From: Micromonospora tulbaghiae
GTDB lineage: Bacteria; Actinomycetota; Actinomycetes; Mycobacteriales; Micromonosporaceae
Reading direction: 5' to 3'
Assembly: GCF_900091605.1 (NCBI RefSeq)
Contig: NZ_FMCQ01000005.1
Location: 1 to 64,000 of the forward strand
DNA length: 64,000 nucleotides
In this document: positions 1 to 8,836 of the stretch, piece by piece
Layout: each line of letters begins with the position of its first letter
How positions within the stretch are numbered: the stretch's first letter is position 1
The notes under the pieces: generated by a model
What the model was told of the DNA's origin: nothing
What the model saw: the letters and a program-made list of their open reading frames with translations, nothing else
Database searches by the model: none
Made by a program: the position numbers and the translations under genes

Positions 1-728
1 TCTTCCAGGACCCGTACGCGTCGTTGAACCCGCGGCACACGGTCGGGCGGATCGTGGCGATGCCGTTGCAGGTCAACGGGATCACCCCGCCCGGCGGCGT
101 CAAACACCGCGTCCAGGAACTGCTGGAACTGGTCGGCCTGAACCCGGAGCACTACAACAGGTACCCGCACGAGTTCTCCGGCGGGCAACGCCAGCGCATC
201 GGCATCGCCCGCGCCCTGGCATTGAAACCGAAACTGATCGTGGCCGACGAACCCGTCTCCGCGCTGGACGTGTCCATCCAGGCGCAGGTCATCAACCTGC
301 TACGCGACCTGCAAAAAGATCTGGACCTGGCGTTCGTGTTCATCGCCCACGACCTCGCCGTCGTCCGGCACTTCTGCCACCGCGTCGCCGTCATGTACCT
401 CGGCAAGATCGTCGAGATCGGCGACCGCGACACCATCTACACCCGCCCTCAGCACCCCTACACCCGAGCACTGCTGTCCGCCATCCCCGACGTCACCGCC
501 CTCGGCCCCGCCGGACGCATCCGCCTCACCGGCGACGTCCCCACCCCACTCAACCCACCATCAGGCTGCCGCTTCCGCACCCGCTGCTGGAAAGCCACCG
601 ACCACTGCGCCAGCGAGGAGCCGGCGCTGGTCACGCGGGACGGCGGCGGGCAGCTCACCGCCTGCCACTACCCGGAGAGCGGACCGGTCGGCGTGCCGAC
701 CGGCGAACCCGTGGAGGTGTCGAAATGA
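1..728 (+). CDS. Oligopeptide ABC transporter ATP-binding protein (DppF/OppF type), 5' truncated
   Basis: This is the C-terminal part of an ABC ATPase that energises peptide import. The gene enters from the left edge; the open frame runs from base 3 and opens in the Q-loop ([11 protein letters not shown]), so the Walker A half lies outside the window. Visible are the signature motif FSGGQRQR, Walker [13 protein letters not shown], the H-loop IAHDL, and the C-terminal oligopeptide extension with Cys residues ([10 protein letters not shown]) typical of DppD/DppF/OppF subunits. Its TGA overlaps the ATG of the next gene (ATGA), so it is translationally coupled to the permease. It acts on the cytoplasmic face with the two permeases and lipoprotein that follow. 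The internal TTG at 24 is not a real start. Confidence 0.95.
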   Translation, partial: FQDPYASLNPRHTVGRIVAMPLQVNGITPPGGVKHRVQELLELVGLNPEHYNRYPHEFSGGQRQRIGIARALALKPKLIVADEPVSALDVSIQAQVINLLRDLQKDLDLAFVFIAHDLAVVRHFCHRVAVMYLGKIVEIGDRDTIYTRPQHPYTRALLSAIPDVTALGPAGRIRLTGDVPTPLNPPSGCRFRTRCWKATDHCASEEPALVTRDGGGQLTACHYPESGPVGVPTGEPVEVSK

Positions 729-1729
729 GCCTGTCGCCGGTCGAGGGTGTGGCGCTCGCCGAGATCGAGTCCCCCGGGCAGGAGCCGGACGAGAAGAAGC
801 GGCTGGTCGGCCGCTCACCCGGCCAGCTCGTCTGGGCCCGGCTGCGGCGCGACCGCACCGCCATGGTCAGCGGCATCGTGCTGGCCCTGTTCATCCTGGT
901 GGCGGTGGCCGCCCCGCTGATCCAGCGGCTCTACGGCGTGTCGCCGAACCAGCAGTTCGGTGAGCTGCTGGACTCCACCGGCATGCCGCTGGGCTACGTG
1001 GGCGGCGTCAGCGGCGACCACTGGTTCGGGCTGGAACCGGGCCTGGGCCGGGACATCTTCATCCGGATGATCTACGGCATCCGGACGTCGCTGCTGATCG
1101 CGCTCGGCGCCGCGCTCGTCACCACGACGATCGGCGTGGTGCTCGGGATCGTCGCCGGCTTCCTGGGCGGCGTGGTCGACGCGGTGATCAGCTGGATCAC
1201 CGACGTCGCGCTGGCGTTGCCGTTCCTCATCTTCGCGCTGGCCGTGGTGCCGACGTTCTCGCTGCGCTTCTACGGCCCCCGGGACGCGGTACCGACGTGG
1301 TTCGCGGTGACCACGCTGATCGTGGTCTTCGCCGCGTTCGGCTGGACCGGCACGGCCCGGCTCGTCCGGGGCCAGGTGGTCTCGCTGCGCGAGCGGGAGT
1401 TCGTGGAGGCGGCGCGGGCCAGCGGCGCCGGGCTCGGGCACATGCTGTTCCGGCAGTTGCTGCCGAACATCTGGGCCCCGATCCTGGTGGCGTTCTCGCT
1501 CGCGGTGCCGTCGTACGTCACGGGGGAGGCGGCGCTGTCCTTCCTCGGCGTCGGCCTGCCCGAGTCGGTGCCGAGCTTCGGCCGGATGATCTACCGGAGC
1601 ATCGACTACCTGCAGACCGATCCGGCGTACGTCTTCTTCCCCGGCATCACCATCTTCGCGCTCGTGCTGGCGTTCAACCTCTTCGGCGACGCGCTGCGCG
1701 ACGCGCTCGACCCGAAGTCGTCACGGTAG
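725..1729 (+). CDS. Peptide ABC transporter permease (DppC/OppC type)
   Basis: This 334-residue inner-membrane permease forms half of the peptide channel. It has a charged cytoplasmic N-terminus of about 45 residues, a first membrane helix near residues 42-60, an extracytoplasmic segment, and then a helix cluster from about residue 120. The ATPase-docking EAA loop is visible as [20 protein letters not shown] near residue 225-245. The ATG overlaps the stop of the upstream ATPase gene by 4 nt. The next permease follows 13 nt downstream. The length and motif are usual for the OppC family; the peptide substrate cannot be told from sequence. Confidence 0.95.
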   Translation: MSLSPVEGVALAEIESPGQEPDEKKRLVGRSPGQLVWARLRRDRTAMVSGIVLALFILVAVAAPLIQRLYGVSPNQQFGELLDSTGMPLGYVGGVSGDHWFGLEPGLGRDIFIRMIYGIRTSLLIALGAALVTTTIGVVLGIVAGFLGGVVDAVISWITDVALALPFLIFALAVVPTFSLRFYGPRDAVPTWFAVTTLIVVFAAFGWTGTARLVRGQVVSLREREFVEAARASGAGLGHMLFRQLLPNIWAPILVAFSLAVPSYVTGEAALSFLGVGLPESVPSFGRMIYRSIDYLQTDPAYVFFPGITIFALVLAFNLFGDALRDALDPKSSR

Positions 1730-1742
1730 GGGGTTCGACGCC

Positions 1743-2729
1743 ATGGTGCGGTTTCTGCTGAAGCGGCTGCTGCTCGCCGTCTCGGTGCTGCTGGCGGTGA
1801 GCATCGTCAGCTTCCTCATGTTCTTCGCGCTGCCCCGCGACCCGGTGACCGGCATGTGCCCGAAGAACTGCAACGCCGAGCGGCTGGAGCGGGTGCGCAC
1901 GGAGCTGGGGCTCAACGACCCGAAGCCGACGCAGTACGTCAACTACATGAAGGGCATCTTTGTCGGCCGTGACCTGGGCAGCGCGCAGGGCGGCAAGTGC
2001 GAGGCGCCCTGCCTCGGCTACTCCTACGTGAACAGCGAGTCGGTGACCGACACGTTCGCCCGGGTGCTGCCGGTGACGTTGAACATCGTGCTCCCGGCGG
2101 CGGTGCTCTGGCTGGCGCTCGGGGTGGGACTCGGGATGATCTCGGCACTACGGCGGGGGTCGCTGCTCGACCGCATCTCGATCGGGTTGACGCTGACGTT
2201 CGCGTCGCTGCAGCTCTACTTCGTCGGCGCCGTCCTGCTGCTGATCTTCGTGTACTCGCTGAAGATCCTGCCGACACCCCGGTACGTGCCGTTCCTGGAG
2301 AACCCGGTGGAGTGGGCGCGCGGCCTGGTGCTGGCGTGGGTGACGCTCGCGCTGCTCTTCTCCGCGATCTACGCCCGGCTGTCCCGGGCGCAGATGCTGG
2401 AGACGCTCTCCGAGGACTTCGTCCGGACCGCGCGGGCCAAGGGCGTGGCGAAACGCAAGGTGTACGGGCGGCACGCGCTGCGCGCCGCGATCACGCCGAT
2501 CGTGACGATCGCCGGCATCGACGTCGGCGCGGCGCTGGGCGGCACTGTCATCACCGAGACGACGTTCGGCATCCAAGGGCTGGGGCGCACGGCGGTGGAG
2601 GCGGTGCGCCAGGGCGACCTGCCGACCATCATGGCCACGGTCCTGGTGTCGGCGTTGTTCGTGGTGGTGGCGAACATCATTGTCGATCTGCTCTACGCGT
2701 TCATCGATCCCCGGGTGCGCCTCGGCTGA
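1743..2729 (+). CDS. Peptide ABC transporter permease (DppB/OppB type)
   Basis: This 328-residue permease is the partner of the preceding DppC-like protein. It starts with a membrane helix at residues 9-29, then has an extracytoplasmic loop, then five further helices. The EAA-type loop is RTARAKGVAKRKVYGRHALR near residue 225-245. The first loop contains two CxxxC pairs (MCPKNC and KCEAPC) that could form disulfides outside the cell; this is an observation, not a known family hallmark. The order ATPase, C-type, B-type, binding protein is the reverse of the usual dppABCDF order, yet all genes share one strand and tight spacing. Confidence 0.95.
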   Translation: MVRFLLKRLLLAVSVLLAVSIVSFLMFFALPRDPVTGMCPKNCNAERLERVRTELGLNDPKPTQYVNYMKGIFVGRDLGSAQGGKCEAPCLGYSYVNSESVTDTFARVLPVTLNIVLPAAVLWLALGVGLGMISALRRGSLLDRISIGLTLTFASLQLYFVGAVLLLIFVYSLKILPTPRYVPFLENPVEWARGLVLAWVTLALLFSAIYARLSRAQMLETLSEDFVRTARAKGVAKRKVYGRHALRAAITPIVTIAGIDVGAALGGTVITETTFGIQGLGRTAVEAVRQGDLPTIMATVLVSALFVVVANIIVDLLYAFIDPRVRLG

Positions 2730-2791
2730 CCCGGGCTTAGCCGGTGGTCGATCGTTGTGGCCCCGTTATCTGCTCGAAATTTACCGCGAGT

Positions 2792-2811
2792 GAAAGCTAG
2801 GCGAAGCTTTC
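2792..2811 (+). other. Intercistronic hairpin ahead of the peptide-binding lipoprotein
   Basis: A perfect 7-bp inverted repeat, GAAAGCT and AGCTTTC, with a 6-nt loop sits between the permease stop and the SD of the binding-protein gene. No U-run follows it. A stable hairpin here would fit processing or 3'-end protection that lets the binding protein be made in excess of the permeases, but that role is inferred. Confidence 0.4.
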
Positions 2812-2836
2812 CTTCATCGGACCCGAGGAGTTGAGT

Positions 2837-4582
2837 ATGCGAGCAAGACTCGCCACCGCCGTGGGCGGCGCGATGGCACTGGTGGTCGCCCTCAGTGCGT
2901 GCAGCAAGAACACCGGCGACAGCGGCGACAGCGTGGACACGAACAAGCCCCGCAGCGGCGCCATCGCGACCGACCCGAAGGACTCGCTCGGCCCCGCGGC
3001 TGAGGTGCCCGGCGCGGCCAAGGGCGGGACCTTCTACATCCTGCGGGAGAGCAAGATCTCCCACCTGGACCCCCAGCGGGTCTACTCGTTCGCCGGCCTG
3101 ATGGGCAGCCAGCTCTACGCCCGCTTCCTCACCACCTTCAAGGACGACGGCAAGGGCAACGTCACGCTGGTCGGCGACCTGGCCGAGACGCCCGGCAAGA
3201 ACGTGAACAACGACTGCAAGGTCTGGGAGTTCACGATCAAGGAGGGCGTCAAGTTCGAGGACGGCCGTCCGATCACCTCCAAGGAGATCGCGTACGGCAT
3301 CGCCCGCTCGTTCGACCCGGACCTGACCGGCGGCCCCACCTACCTGCAGGAGTGGCTGGCCGACACCCCGCAGTACGACACCAAGTGGGACTTCAAGAAG
3401 AACAAGACCTCGCTGCCGCCCGGCCTGACCACGCCGGACCCGCGCACGCTGCGCTTCGAGTTCAGCAAGCCCCGCTGCGACCTGCCGTTCGCGGTGTCGC
3501 TCCCGGCCACGGCGCCGCTGCCGCCGGACAAGGACACCGGCGTCAACCTGGACAACATGCCGTTCTCGTCCGGGCCGTACCGGTTCACCAAGATCCAGCC
3601 CGGCGTGGAGATGGTGCTGGAGCGCAACCCGAACTGGGACCCGGCCACCGACGCGGTGCGGCACGCGTACCCCGACAAGTTCGTCTGGACCCTTGGCCCG
3701 GACCAGAACACCCAGACCAACCGGGTCCTCGCCGGCACCGGCAACGACGCGGCGGCGGTGGCCAGCGGTGGCGTGCCGTCCGAACTGCTCGCGAAGATCA
3801 CCGGTGACCCGGCGCTCAAGGCGCGGATGATCGTCGCCGCGACGCCGAACGTGTTCCGGCTGAGCATCAACACCACCCGCGTCACCGACCTGTCCGTGCG
3901 GCAGGCGATCAACTACGCGATCGACCGCAGCAGCATCACCAAGAACCTCGGCGGCCCGTACGGCGCCATGCCGCTGACCACGCTGCTGCCCCCGACCACG
4001 CTCGGGTACAAGAAGTTCGACGCGTACCCGGCCGGTGAGAGCGGCGACCCGGCGAAGGCGAAGGAGGCGCTGGGCGGCAAGCCGGTCAACCTGGTGCTCG
4101 GCACCGGGGACGAGACCTGGCAGCAGGAGACCGCCACCCAGGTCAAGAACGCGCTGGAGAAGGCCGGCTTCACGGTCACCGTCAAGCCGATCCCGGCCGA
4201 CGGCTACCTCGACTTCGTGAAGAAGAAGGACAACCCGTGGGACATCTGGGTCGACTCCTGGGCGGCCGACTGGCCCAGCGGCGCCTCGGTCCTGCCGGTG
4301 CTCTTCGACGGTCGCGGCCTCAAGGCCGAGGGCAACAGCAACACCTCCCAGCTCAACAGCGAGGCGATCAACGCCGAGTTCGACCGCGTGCTCGCCCTCG
4401 ACCCGGCCAAGCAGGCCGACGAGTGGAGCAAGCTGGACGAGAAGCTGATGAAGGAGTCGGCGCCCGCGGTGCCGCTCTACAACGAGGTGGTCTCCGTGGC
4501 CCACGGTGAGAAGGCCGGCGGCCTCTTCATCGGCAGCATCTTCGGCTGGCCCAGCTTCGTGAACGCGTACGTCAAGCAGTAG
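2837..4582 (+). CDS. Peptide-binding lipoprotein, solute-binding family 5
   Basis: This 581-residue extracytoplasmic receptor delivers peptides to the upstream permease/ATPase genes. The N-terminus is a lipoprotein signal: positive residues, a hydrophobic core and a lipobox LSAC with Cys22. The mature part has the SBP family 5 fold with an early segment reading LDPQRVYSF and a later VRQAINYAIDR segment, which is the family's conserved ALxxAIDR-type helix. I chose ATG 2837 because the SD GAGGAG at 2825-2830 lies 6 nt upstream; the in-frame TTG at 2831 would leave no spacing. It is the last gene of the operon and is followed by a strong terminator. Confidence 0.95.
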   Translation: MRARLATAVGGAMALVVALSACSKNTGDSGDSVDTNKPRSGAIATDPKDSLGPAAEVPGAAKGGTFYILRESKISHLDPQRVYSFAGLMGSQLYARFLTTFKDDGKGNVTLVGDLAETPGKNVNNDCKVWEFTIKEGVKFEDGRPITSKEIAYGIARSFDPDLTGGPTYLQEWLADTPQYDTKWDFKKNKTSLPPGLTTPDPRTLRFEFSKPRCDLPFAVSLPATAPLPPDKDTGVNLDNMPFSSGPYRFTKIQPGVEMVLERNPNWDPATDAVRHAYPDKFVWTLGPDQNTQTNRVLAGTGNDAAAVASGGVPSELLAKITGDPALKARMIVAATPNVFRLSINTTRVTDLSVRQAINYAIDRSSITKNLGGPYGAMPLTTLLPPTTLGYKKFDAYPAGESGDPAKAKEALGGKPVNLVLGTGDETWQQETATQVKNALEKAGFTVTVKPIPADGYLDFVKKKDNPWDIWVDSWAADWPSGASVLPVLFDGRGLKAEGNSNTSQLNSEAINAEFDRVLALDPAKQADEWSKLDEKLMKESAPAVPLYNEVVSVAHGEKAGGLFIGSIFGWPSFVNAYVKQ

Positions 4583-4599
4583 CCACACCCGTGGTTGAC

Positions 4600-4628
4600 G
4601 GAAGGGCCCCTCGTCGAGGGGCCCTTCC
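4600..4628. terminator. Bidirectional terminator between convergent genes
   Basis: A perfect 12-bp inverted repeat (GGAAGGGCCCCT / AGGGGCCCTTCC) with a 5-nt loop lies exactly between the lipoprotein stop and the S9 peptidase stop, so it can end both transcripts. Confidence 0.85.
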
Positions 4629-6773
4629 TCACAGGTAGCGGCGCAGGAAGTCCAGCTCCAGCCGGAGCAGGCGCTCGGACACCCCACCGGCGGCCAGGTG
4701 GCTCGCGCCGGTGAGCGGCAGCACCGCGTGCGGGCGGCCGGTGGACAGCAGCGCGGCCGACAGCCGCAGCGTGTGCGCGGCGAGCACGTTGTCGTCGGCC
4801 AGGCCGTGCACCAGCAGCATCGGCCGGGCCTGCGCCGGGTCGCCGAGCGGCTCGGCGGCCAGTTCGACAAGCGAGTGGTGCGCGTAGACGTCCATCCCGT
4901 CGTCCGGCATGCCCAGGTAGCGCTCGCTGTAGGCGGTGTCGTACAGCGCCCAGTCGGTGACCGGCGCGCCGACGATCGCGCACTTGAACAACTCCGGATG
5001 GCGCAGCACCGCCAGCCCGGCCAGCCAGCCGCCGAACGACCAGCCGCGCACCGCCACCCGCTCCAGGTCCAGATCCGGGTGCTTGTCGGCGAGCGCGGTG
5101 AGCGCGTCCACCTGGTCGGTCAGGATGACGTCCGCGACCCGGCGGTGGATCGCCTTCTCGAACGACGGCGCGATGCCCGGGGTGCCCCGGTTGTCGATGG
5201 TGACCACAGCGAAGCCCTGCTCGGCCCACCACTGCCGTTCCAGCCAGACGCCGCGGGCGGCCACCACCTCCTGGTGGCCGGGCCCGCCGTAGACGTCCAG
5301 CAGCACCGGCAGCCGGGTGCCCTTGACGTGCTCGGCCGGGTACAGCACCGCGCTGGGCAGCCGCCGGTCGGTCACCCGGACCATCGTCGGCCGCGGCGCG
5401 TACGAGCAGGTGGCGGCGAACGAGCGCAGCTCGGCCACCTCGCGGTCGCCGTGCCACACCCGCCAGCGGACCCCGGCGTGCTCCAGCGAGGCGATGCCCA
5501 CCGCCAGCGTCGACCCGCCGATCGAGGCCGTGTGCCAGCCCGGGTCGCTGCCCATCCGGCGGGCGTCCATGCCGCCGCCGATGGTGGTCCGCACCCGGTA
5601 GAGGTGGCGCTGGCTCGGCTCGCCCTCGCTCGCCTCGACCAGCAGGTCCGCCGCCGCGTTCGGGCCGTTCGGCAGCCGCCCGACCACCCGTCGCACGTAC
5701 AGCGAGGGTGGGGTGAGCAGCGTGCCGTCGGCGAACAGGCAGCGCGCGTCGTACCCGTCGTGGGCCAGCTCGCCACCGACCAGCACCCGCCCGTCGGGCA
5801 GGTGCGCCGGGGTTCCCGGGATCGGCTCCACCCAGCGCGGATCGGCCAGCTCGGCGTGCACCTGCGTCTCCCCGGTGCGCGGGTCCACCGCGAGCACCAG
5901 GCCGTGCTGCTGCGAGCGGCGCAGCACGGTGATCAGCGGCCCGCCCTCGGCCCAGTCCACCGAACTCAGGTACGGATAGGTCTCCCGGTCCCAGTGCACG
6001 TCGACCCAGCCGCCGTCGAGGTCGAGCAGGTGCAGGCTGACCTCCGCGTTCGGCCCACCCGCCACGGGGTACGCGAGTGACGTCGGCGGGCTCGCCGGGT
6101 CGGCCGGGTCGTGCAGGTACCAGCGTTCCAGGCGGGACTCGTCGACCCGGGCGGCCAGCACGCTGCGGCCGTCCGGCGCCCACCAGTAACCCCGGTAGCG
6201 GTGGAACTCCTCGGCGGCGATGTGCTCGGCCAGGCCCCAGGTGACGCCGCTGTCCTCCCCGGCGAGCAGGTTGTCCGTACCGTCCGGCTCCACCACCCGC
6301 AACTGGCCCCGGCGCACATCCTCGGCGGCGTCGGTGACGTACGCCAGCCGCTCGCCGGCCGGGTCGGGCCGCGGGTCGATCACCGGCCCGGCGGCTGCCA
6401 CCTCGACCACGTCGCCGTGCACCAGGTCGGCCCGGAACAGTCGTCCGGCCAGCGCGAACGCGGCGACCCGGCCGGCCGAGTCCAGCGCGTACGAGCCGAT
6501 GCCGCCGGAGCTGAGCCGCAACCGCTCGCGCAGCGCCCGTTCACCGGGGGCGAGGCGGGCCGGCTCGGCGTCGGTGCCCAGCAGCACCGCCGGGTCCGCG
6601 ACCAGTCGTTCCTCGCCGCTGTCGACGTCGAGCAGCCAGAGCGCGTCGGCCGGGTCCTCCGGTCCCGCGGAACGCAGGAAGATCACCCGGGCGCCGTCGC
6701 CCGCGACGGAGACGGCGCGCGGCGCCCCGTGGCTGAACCGACGGGTACGGGCGGCCAGCTCGGGAAAGTCCAC
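4629..6773 (-). CDS. S9 family prolyl oligopeptidase / dipeptidyl peptidase IV-like
   Basis: This 714-residue serine peptidase probably removes dipeptides or cuts after proline in short peptides. The N-terminal two thirds form the DPP-IV beta-propeller domain. The C-terminal alpha/beta hydrolase holds the nucleophile in GWSFGG (Ser about 579), the acid in HGLADDN (Asp about 660) and the histidine in GASH (His about 692). No signal peptide is visible, so it is likely cytosolic and could digest peptides imported by the neighbouring transporter (inference). The start is GTG 6773, because the conserved start (VDFPELAARTRRF) begins there and a TANNNT box lies 6 nt upstream; the open frame extends to 6935 but its N-terminus looks non-coding. 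Confidence 0.9.
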   Translation of the reverse strand: MDFPELAARTRRFSHGAPRAVSVAGDGARVIFLRSAGPEDPADALWLLDVDSGEERLVADPAVLLGTDAEPARLAPGERALRERLRLSSGGIGSYALDSAGRVAAFALAGRLFRADLVHGDVVEVAAAGPVIDPRPDPAGERLAYVTDAAEDVRRGQLRVVEPDGTDNLLAGEDSGVTWGLAEHIAAEEFHRYRGYWWAPDGRSVLAARVDESRLERWYLHDPADPASPPTSLAYPVAGGPNAEVSLHLLDLDGGWVDVHWDRETYPYLSSVDWAEGGPLITVLRRSQQHGLVLAVDPRTGETQVHAELADPRWVEPIPGTPAHLPDGRVLVGGELAHDGYDARCLFADGTLLTPPSLYVRRVVGRLPNGPNAAADLLVEASEGEPSQRHLYRVRTTIGGGMDARRMGSDPGWHTASIGGSTLAVGIASLEHAGVRWRVWHGDREVAELRSFAATCSYAPRPTMVRVTDRRLPSAVLYPAEHVKGTRLPVLLDVYGGPGHQEVVAARGVWLERQWWAEQGFAVVTIDNRGTPGIAPSFEKAIHRRVADVILTDQVDALTALADKHPDLDLERVAVRGWSFGGWLAGLAVLRHPELFKCAIVGAPVTDWALYDTAYSERYLGMPDDGMDVYAHHSLVELAAEPLGDPAQARPMLLVHGLADDNVLAAHTLRLSAALLSTGRPHAVLPLTGASHLAAGGVSERLLRLELDFLRRYL

Positions 6774-6779
6774 GCCTGC

Positions 6780-6785
6780 AGAGTA
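6780..6785 (-). promoter_or_regulatory. Leaderless -10 box for the S9 peptidase gene
   Basis: On the minus strand TACTCT lies 6 nt before GTG 6773. No SD is present. The position places the predicted transcription start on the start codon itself. Confidence 0.6.
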
Positions 6786-6854
6786 GGCGGGTGCCGGGGG
6801 TGATGTGGCCGACCTGGGCGGACGCATCACCGTCGAGCGGGCAGGACCGCCGGT

Positions 6855-6860
6855 TAGAGT
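6855..6860 (+). promoter_or_regulatory. Leaderless -10 box for mshB
   Basis: TAGAGT lies 7 nt before GTG 6868 and there is no SD. It forms a back-to-back leaderless pair with the peptidase promoter about 75 bp away. Confidence 0.6.
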
Positions 6861-6867
6861 GACGGGC

Positions 6868-7782
6868 GTGACGACCCTGCCCGACCGACGCCTCCTGCTG
6901 GTCCACGCGCATCCCGACGACGAGTCGATCGGCACCGGCGCGACGATGGCGCACTACGCCGCCACCGGCGCCCACGTCACGCTCGTCACCTGCACGCTGG
7001 GCGAGGAGGGCGAGATCCACGTCCCGGCGCTGGCCCAGCTCTGCGCGGCCGAGGCGGACCAGCTCGGCGGCTACCGGATCGGCGAGCTGGCCGCCGCCTG
7101 CGCCGCGCTCGGCGTCACCGACCACCGGTTCCTCGGCGGCGCGGGCCGCTACCGCGACTCCGGGATGATGGGCCTGACCACCAACGAGCACCCGCGGGCG
7201 TTCTGGCAGGCCGACCTGGACGTCGCCGCCGGGTACCTGGTGGAGGTCATCCGCGAGGTCCGCCCCCAGGTGCTCGTCACCTACGACCCGGACGGCTTCT
7301 ACGGCCACCCCGACCACATCCAGGCGCACCGGGTGGCGATGCGGGCGGTGGAGCTGGCCGCGGCCGAGGGGATCGCCCCGGCGAAGGTCTACTGGACGGC
7401 CATGCCGCGCAGCGTGCTCGACGCGGGCCTGGAGACGTTCACCGAGTCCTCGGACAACCCGTTCGCCGGCATCGAGAGCGCCGACGAGCTGCCGTTCGGC
7501 ACGCCGGACGCGGAGATCGCCGCCCGGATCGACGGGACCGACCAGCACGCCGCCAAGGAGGCGGCGATGCGCGCCCACGCCACCCAGATCCCGGCCAACT
7601 CCTGGCTCTACTCGATCGCCGGCAACTTCGGCGGCGAGTTCATGGGCGTCGAGTACTACACGCTCGCGGTCGGCGAGAAGGGCCCGGGCGCCGGCCCGTA
7701 CGGCTGGGAGGACGACCTCTTCGCCGGGATCGCCCTGGACGGCACGCACCGGTCCCCGGTCGCGGCGGCCGGTCTCCGGTGA
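6868..7782 (+). CDS. mshB: N-acetyl-glucosaminyl-inositol deacetylase (mycothiol biosynthesis)
   Basis: MshB removes the acetyl group from GlcNAc-Ins in the mycothiol pathway, making GlcN-Ins for ligation to cysteine. The 304-residue length matches the M. tuberculosis enzyme. The LmbE/PIG-L zinc site is clear: AHPDDES (His15, Asp18) near the N-terminus and GHPDHIQAH near residue 148, which supplies the third zinc ligand. I chose GTG 6868 because the protein then starts directly before the first beta strand ([18 protein letters not shown]), with a TANNNT box 7 nt upstream. Its stop overlaps the start of the next membrane gene (GTGA). A mycoredoxin elsewhere in the window fits mycothiol use. 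Confidence 0.95.
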   Translation: MTTLPDRRLLLVHAHPDDESIGTGATMAHYAATGAHVTLVTCTLGEEGEIHVPALAQLCAAEADQLGGYRIGELAAACAALGVTDHRFLGGAGRYRDSGMMGLTTNEHPRAFWQADLDVAAGYLVEVIREVRPQVLVTYDPDGFYGHPDHIQAHRVAMRAVELAAAEGIAPAKVYWTAMPRSVLDAGLETFTESSDNPFAGIESADELPFGTPDAEIAARIDGTDQHAAKEAAMRAHATQIPANSWLYSIAGNFGGEFMGVEYYTLAVGEKGPGAGPYGWEDDLFAGIALDGTHRSPVAAAGLR

Positions 7783-8273
7783 CGCTGCCGGCCGTACCCG
7801 TGTCGACCCTCCCCGAGCAGCCGCCGACGGCCGCGACGCCGAGCCCGGCGGAGCGGATGCTCGACCGCGCGCTGCGGGTGGCCGGCGGCGTCGTGACGGT
7901 CTGGGCCGGCGTCCTGCTGGCGCTGCTCGACCTGATCTTCGCGACCTGGGCCTGGGAGACCGTGCAGGGCCGCTCCGGCGGGCTGCGGGCGCTTCTCGGG
8001 GTCGGCCTGGTGGCCGCCGGGGTCGTCGCCGTGGTGGCGACGACGGTGCTGCTGGGCCGGTTCGCCCACCGCTCGACGGGTACGCGCTGGGCGGTGGTGC
8101 TCGGCGCGCTGCCGTGGTTCCTGGTGATCGTGGTGGGGGGTTTCCGGACCGTCGAGGGCGATCTGGCGCTCGCCGGTGACAACGTGCTCGGCCTCGCGTT
8201 GATCGTGGCCGGCGCGGTCACGTTCGCGGTACTGGGCTTCCGGCACCTGGTGACACCACCGGACGCACGGTGA
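7779..8273 (+). CDS. Small four-helix membrane protein of unknown function
   Basis: This 164-residue protein starts at a GTG that overlaps the mshB stop, so it is coupled to mshB. After about 30 Pro/Ala-rich residues it has four hydrophobic stretches near residues 35-60, 68-90, 103-122 and 133-155. No catalytic or binding motif is visible. Coupling to mshB is the only functional clue. It is clearly coding by GC3 and overlap geometry. Confidence 0.8.
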   Translation: MTLPAVPVSTLPEQPPTAATPSPAERMLDRALRVAGGVVTVWAGVLLALLDLIFATWAWETVQGRSGGLRALLGVGLVAAGVVAVVATTVLLGRFAHRSTGTRWAVVLGALPWFLVIVVGGFRTVEGDLALAGDNVLGLALIVAGAVTFAVLGFRHLVTPPDAR

Positions 8274-8359
8274 GGTGCTGACGCCGCACAGCTCGCGGTG
8301 GTAGACATTCCTGCCAAGAGGCCCGCCGAGGGAGCGGGCGGTACGGCTGGAGGCGTGCG

Positions 8360-8824
8360 ATGACTCAGCGGTGGCGTGCGGTAGGCGTGCTGGCGGCCGC
8401 GTTGTTCGGGGTGAACGTGGTGGCCCGGCTGGTCATCAGATTCGCGTTCCCGGACGACGACACCGCCTCCGGCCGCGTCTCGCTCGCCATGTTCCTGGTC
8501 ATCGGGCTGATCCTGGCCGGCACCGCGTTCCGGTGGGGCGCCGACCGGCCGCTGGGCCGCTGGGCCGGCGAGCTGGCCGTCGCGGTCGCGGTCGCGCTGG
8601 CGCTCACCGTGTTCGTCGGCCCGCTGGTGGTCGGGGAGAACCCGTTCGGTGGCGGCGCCGGCCTCTTCTTCGCCCAGATCTGGCTCTATCTCGCGGCCAC
8701 CGCGGCGGGCGTGCTGGTCGGTTACCTGATCCTGACCGCGCTGGGCCGGGACTACCGGTCCCGCCAGCTCAAGCGGTACGCCGAGATGAAGCGCACCCGG
8801 CCCCGCAAGATCGTCCGGCGCTGA
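8360..8824 (+). CDS. Small membrane protein with basic C-terminus
   Basis: This 154-residue protein has four predicted membrane helices (about residues 5-27, 42-60, 72-94 and 103-127) and a C-terminal tail rich in Arg and Lys (RPRKIVRR), which should lie in the cytoplasm. An SD, GGAGG at 8348-8352, precedes the ATG. It is 86 bp after the mshB-coupled membrane gene and probably belongs to the same transcript. I do not recognise the family. Confidence 0.8.
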   Translation: MTQRWRAVGVLAAALFGVNVVARLVIRFAFPDDDTASGRVSLAMFLVIGLILAGTAFRWGADRPLGRWAGELAVAVAVALALTVFVGPLVVGENPFGGGAGLFFAQIWLYLAATAAGVLVGYLILTALGRDYRSRQLKRYAEMKRTRPRKIVRR

Positions 8825-8836
8825 CCGGAGCGCCGC

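Noticed and set aside
2693..4870. 725-residue minus-strand open frame opposite the binding-protein gene
   Set aside because: It is a shadow of the lipoprotein gene: high GC3 on the opposite strand creates long frames, the protein is Arg/Gly/Val-rich low-complexity, and the plus-strand gene has a lipobox and SD.
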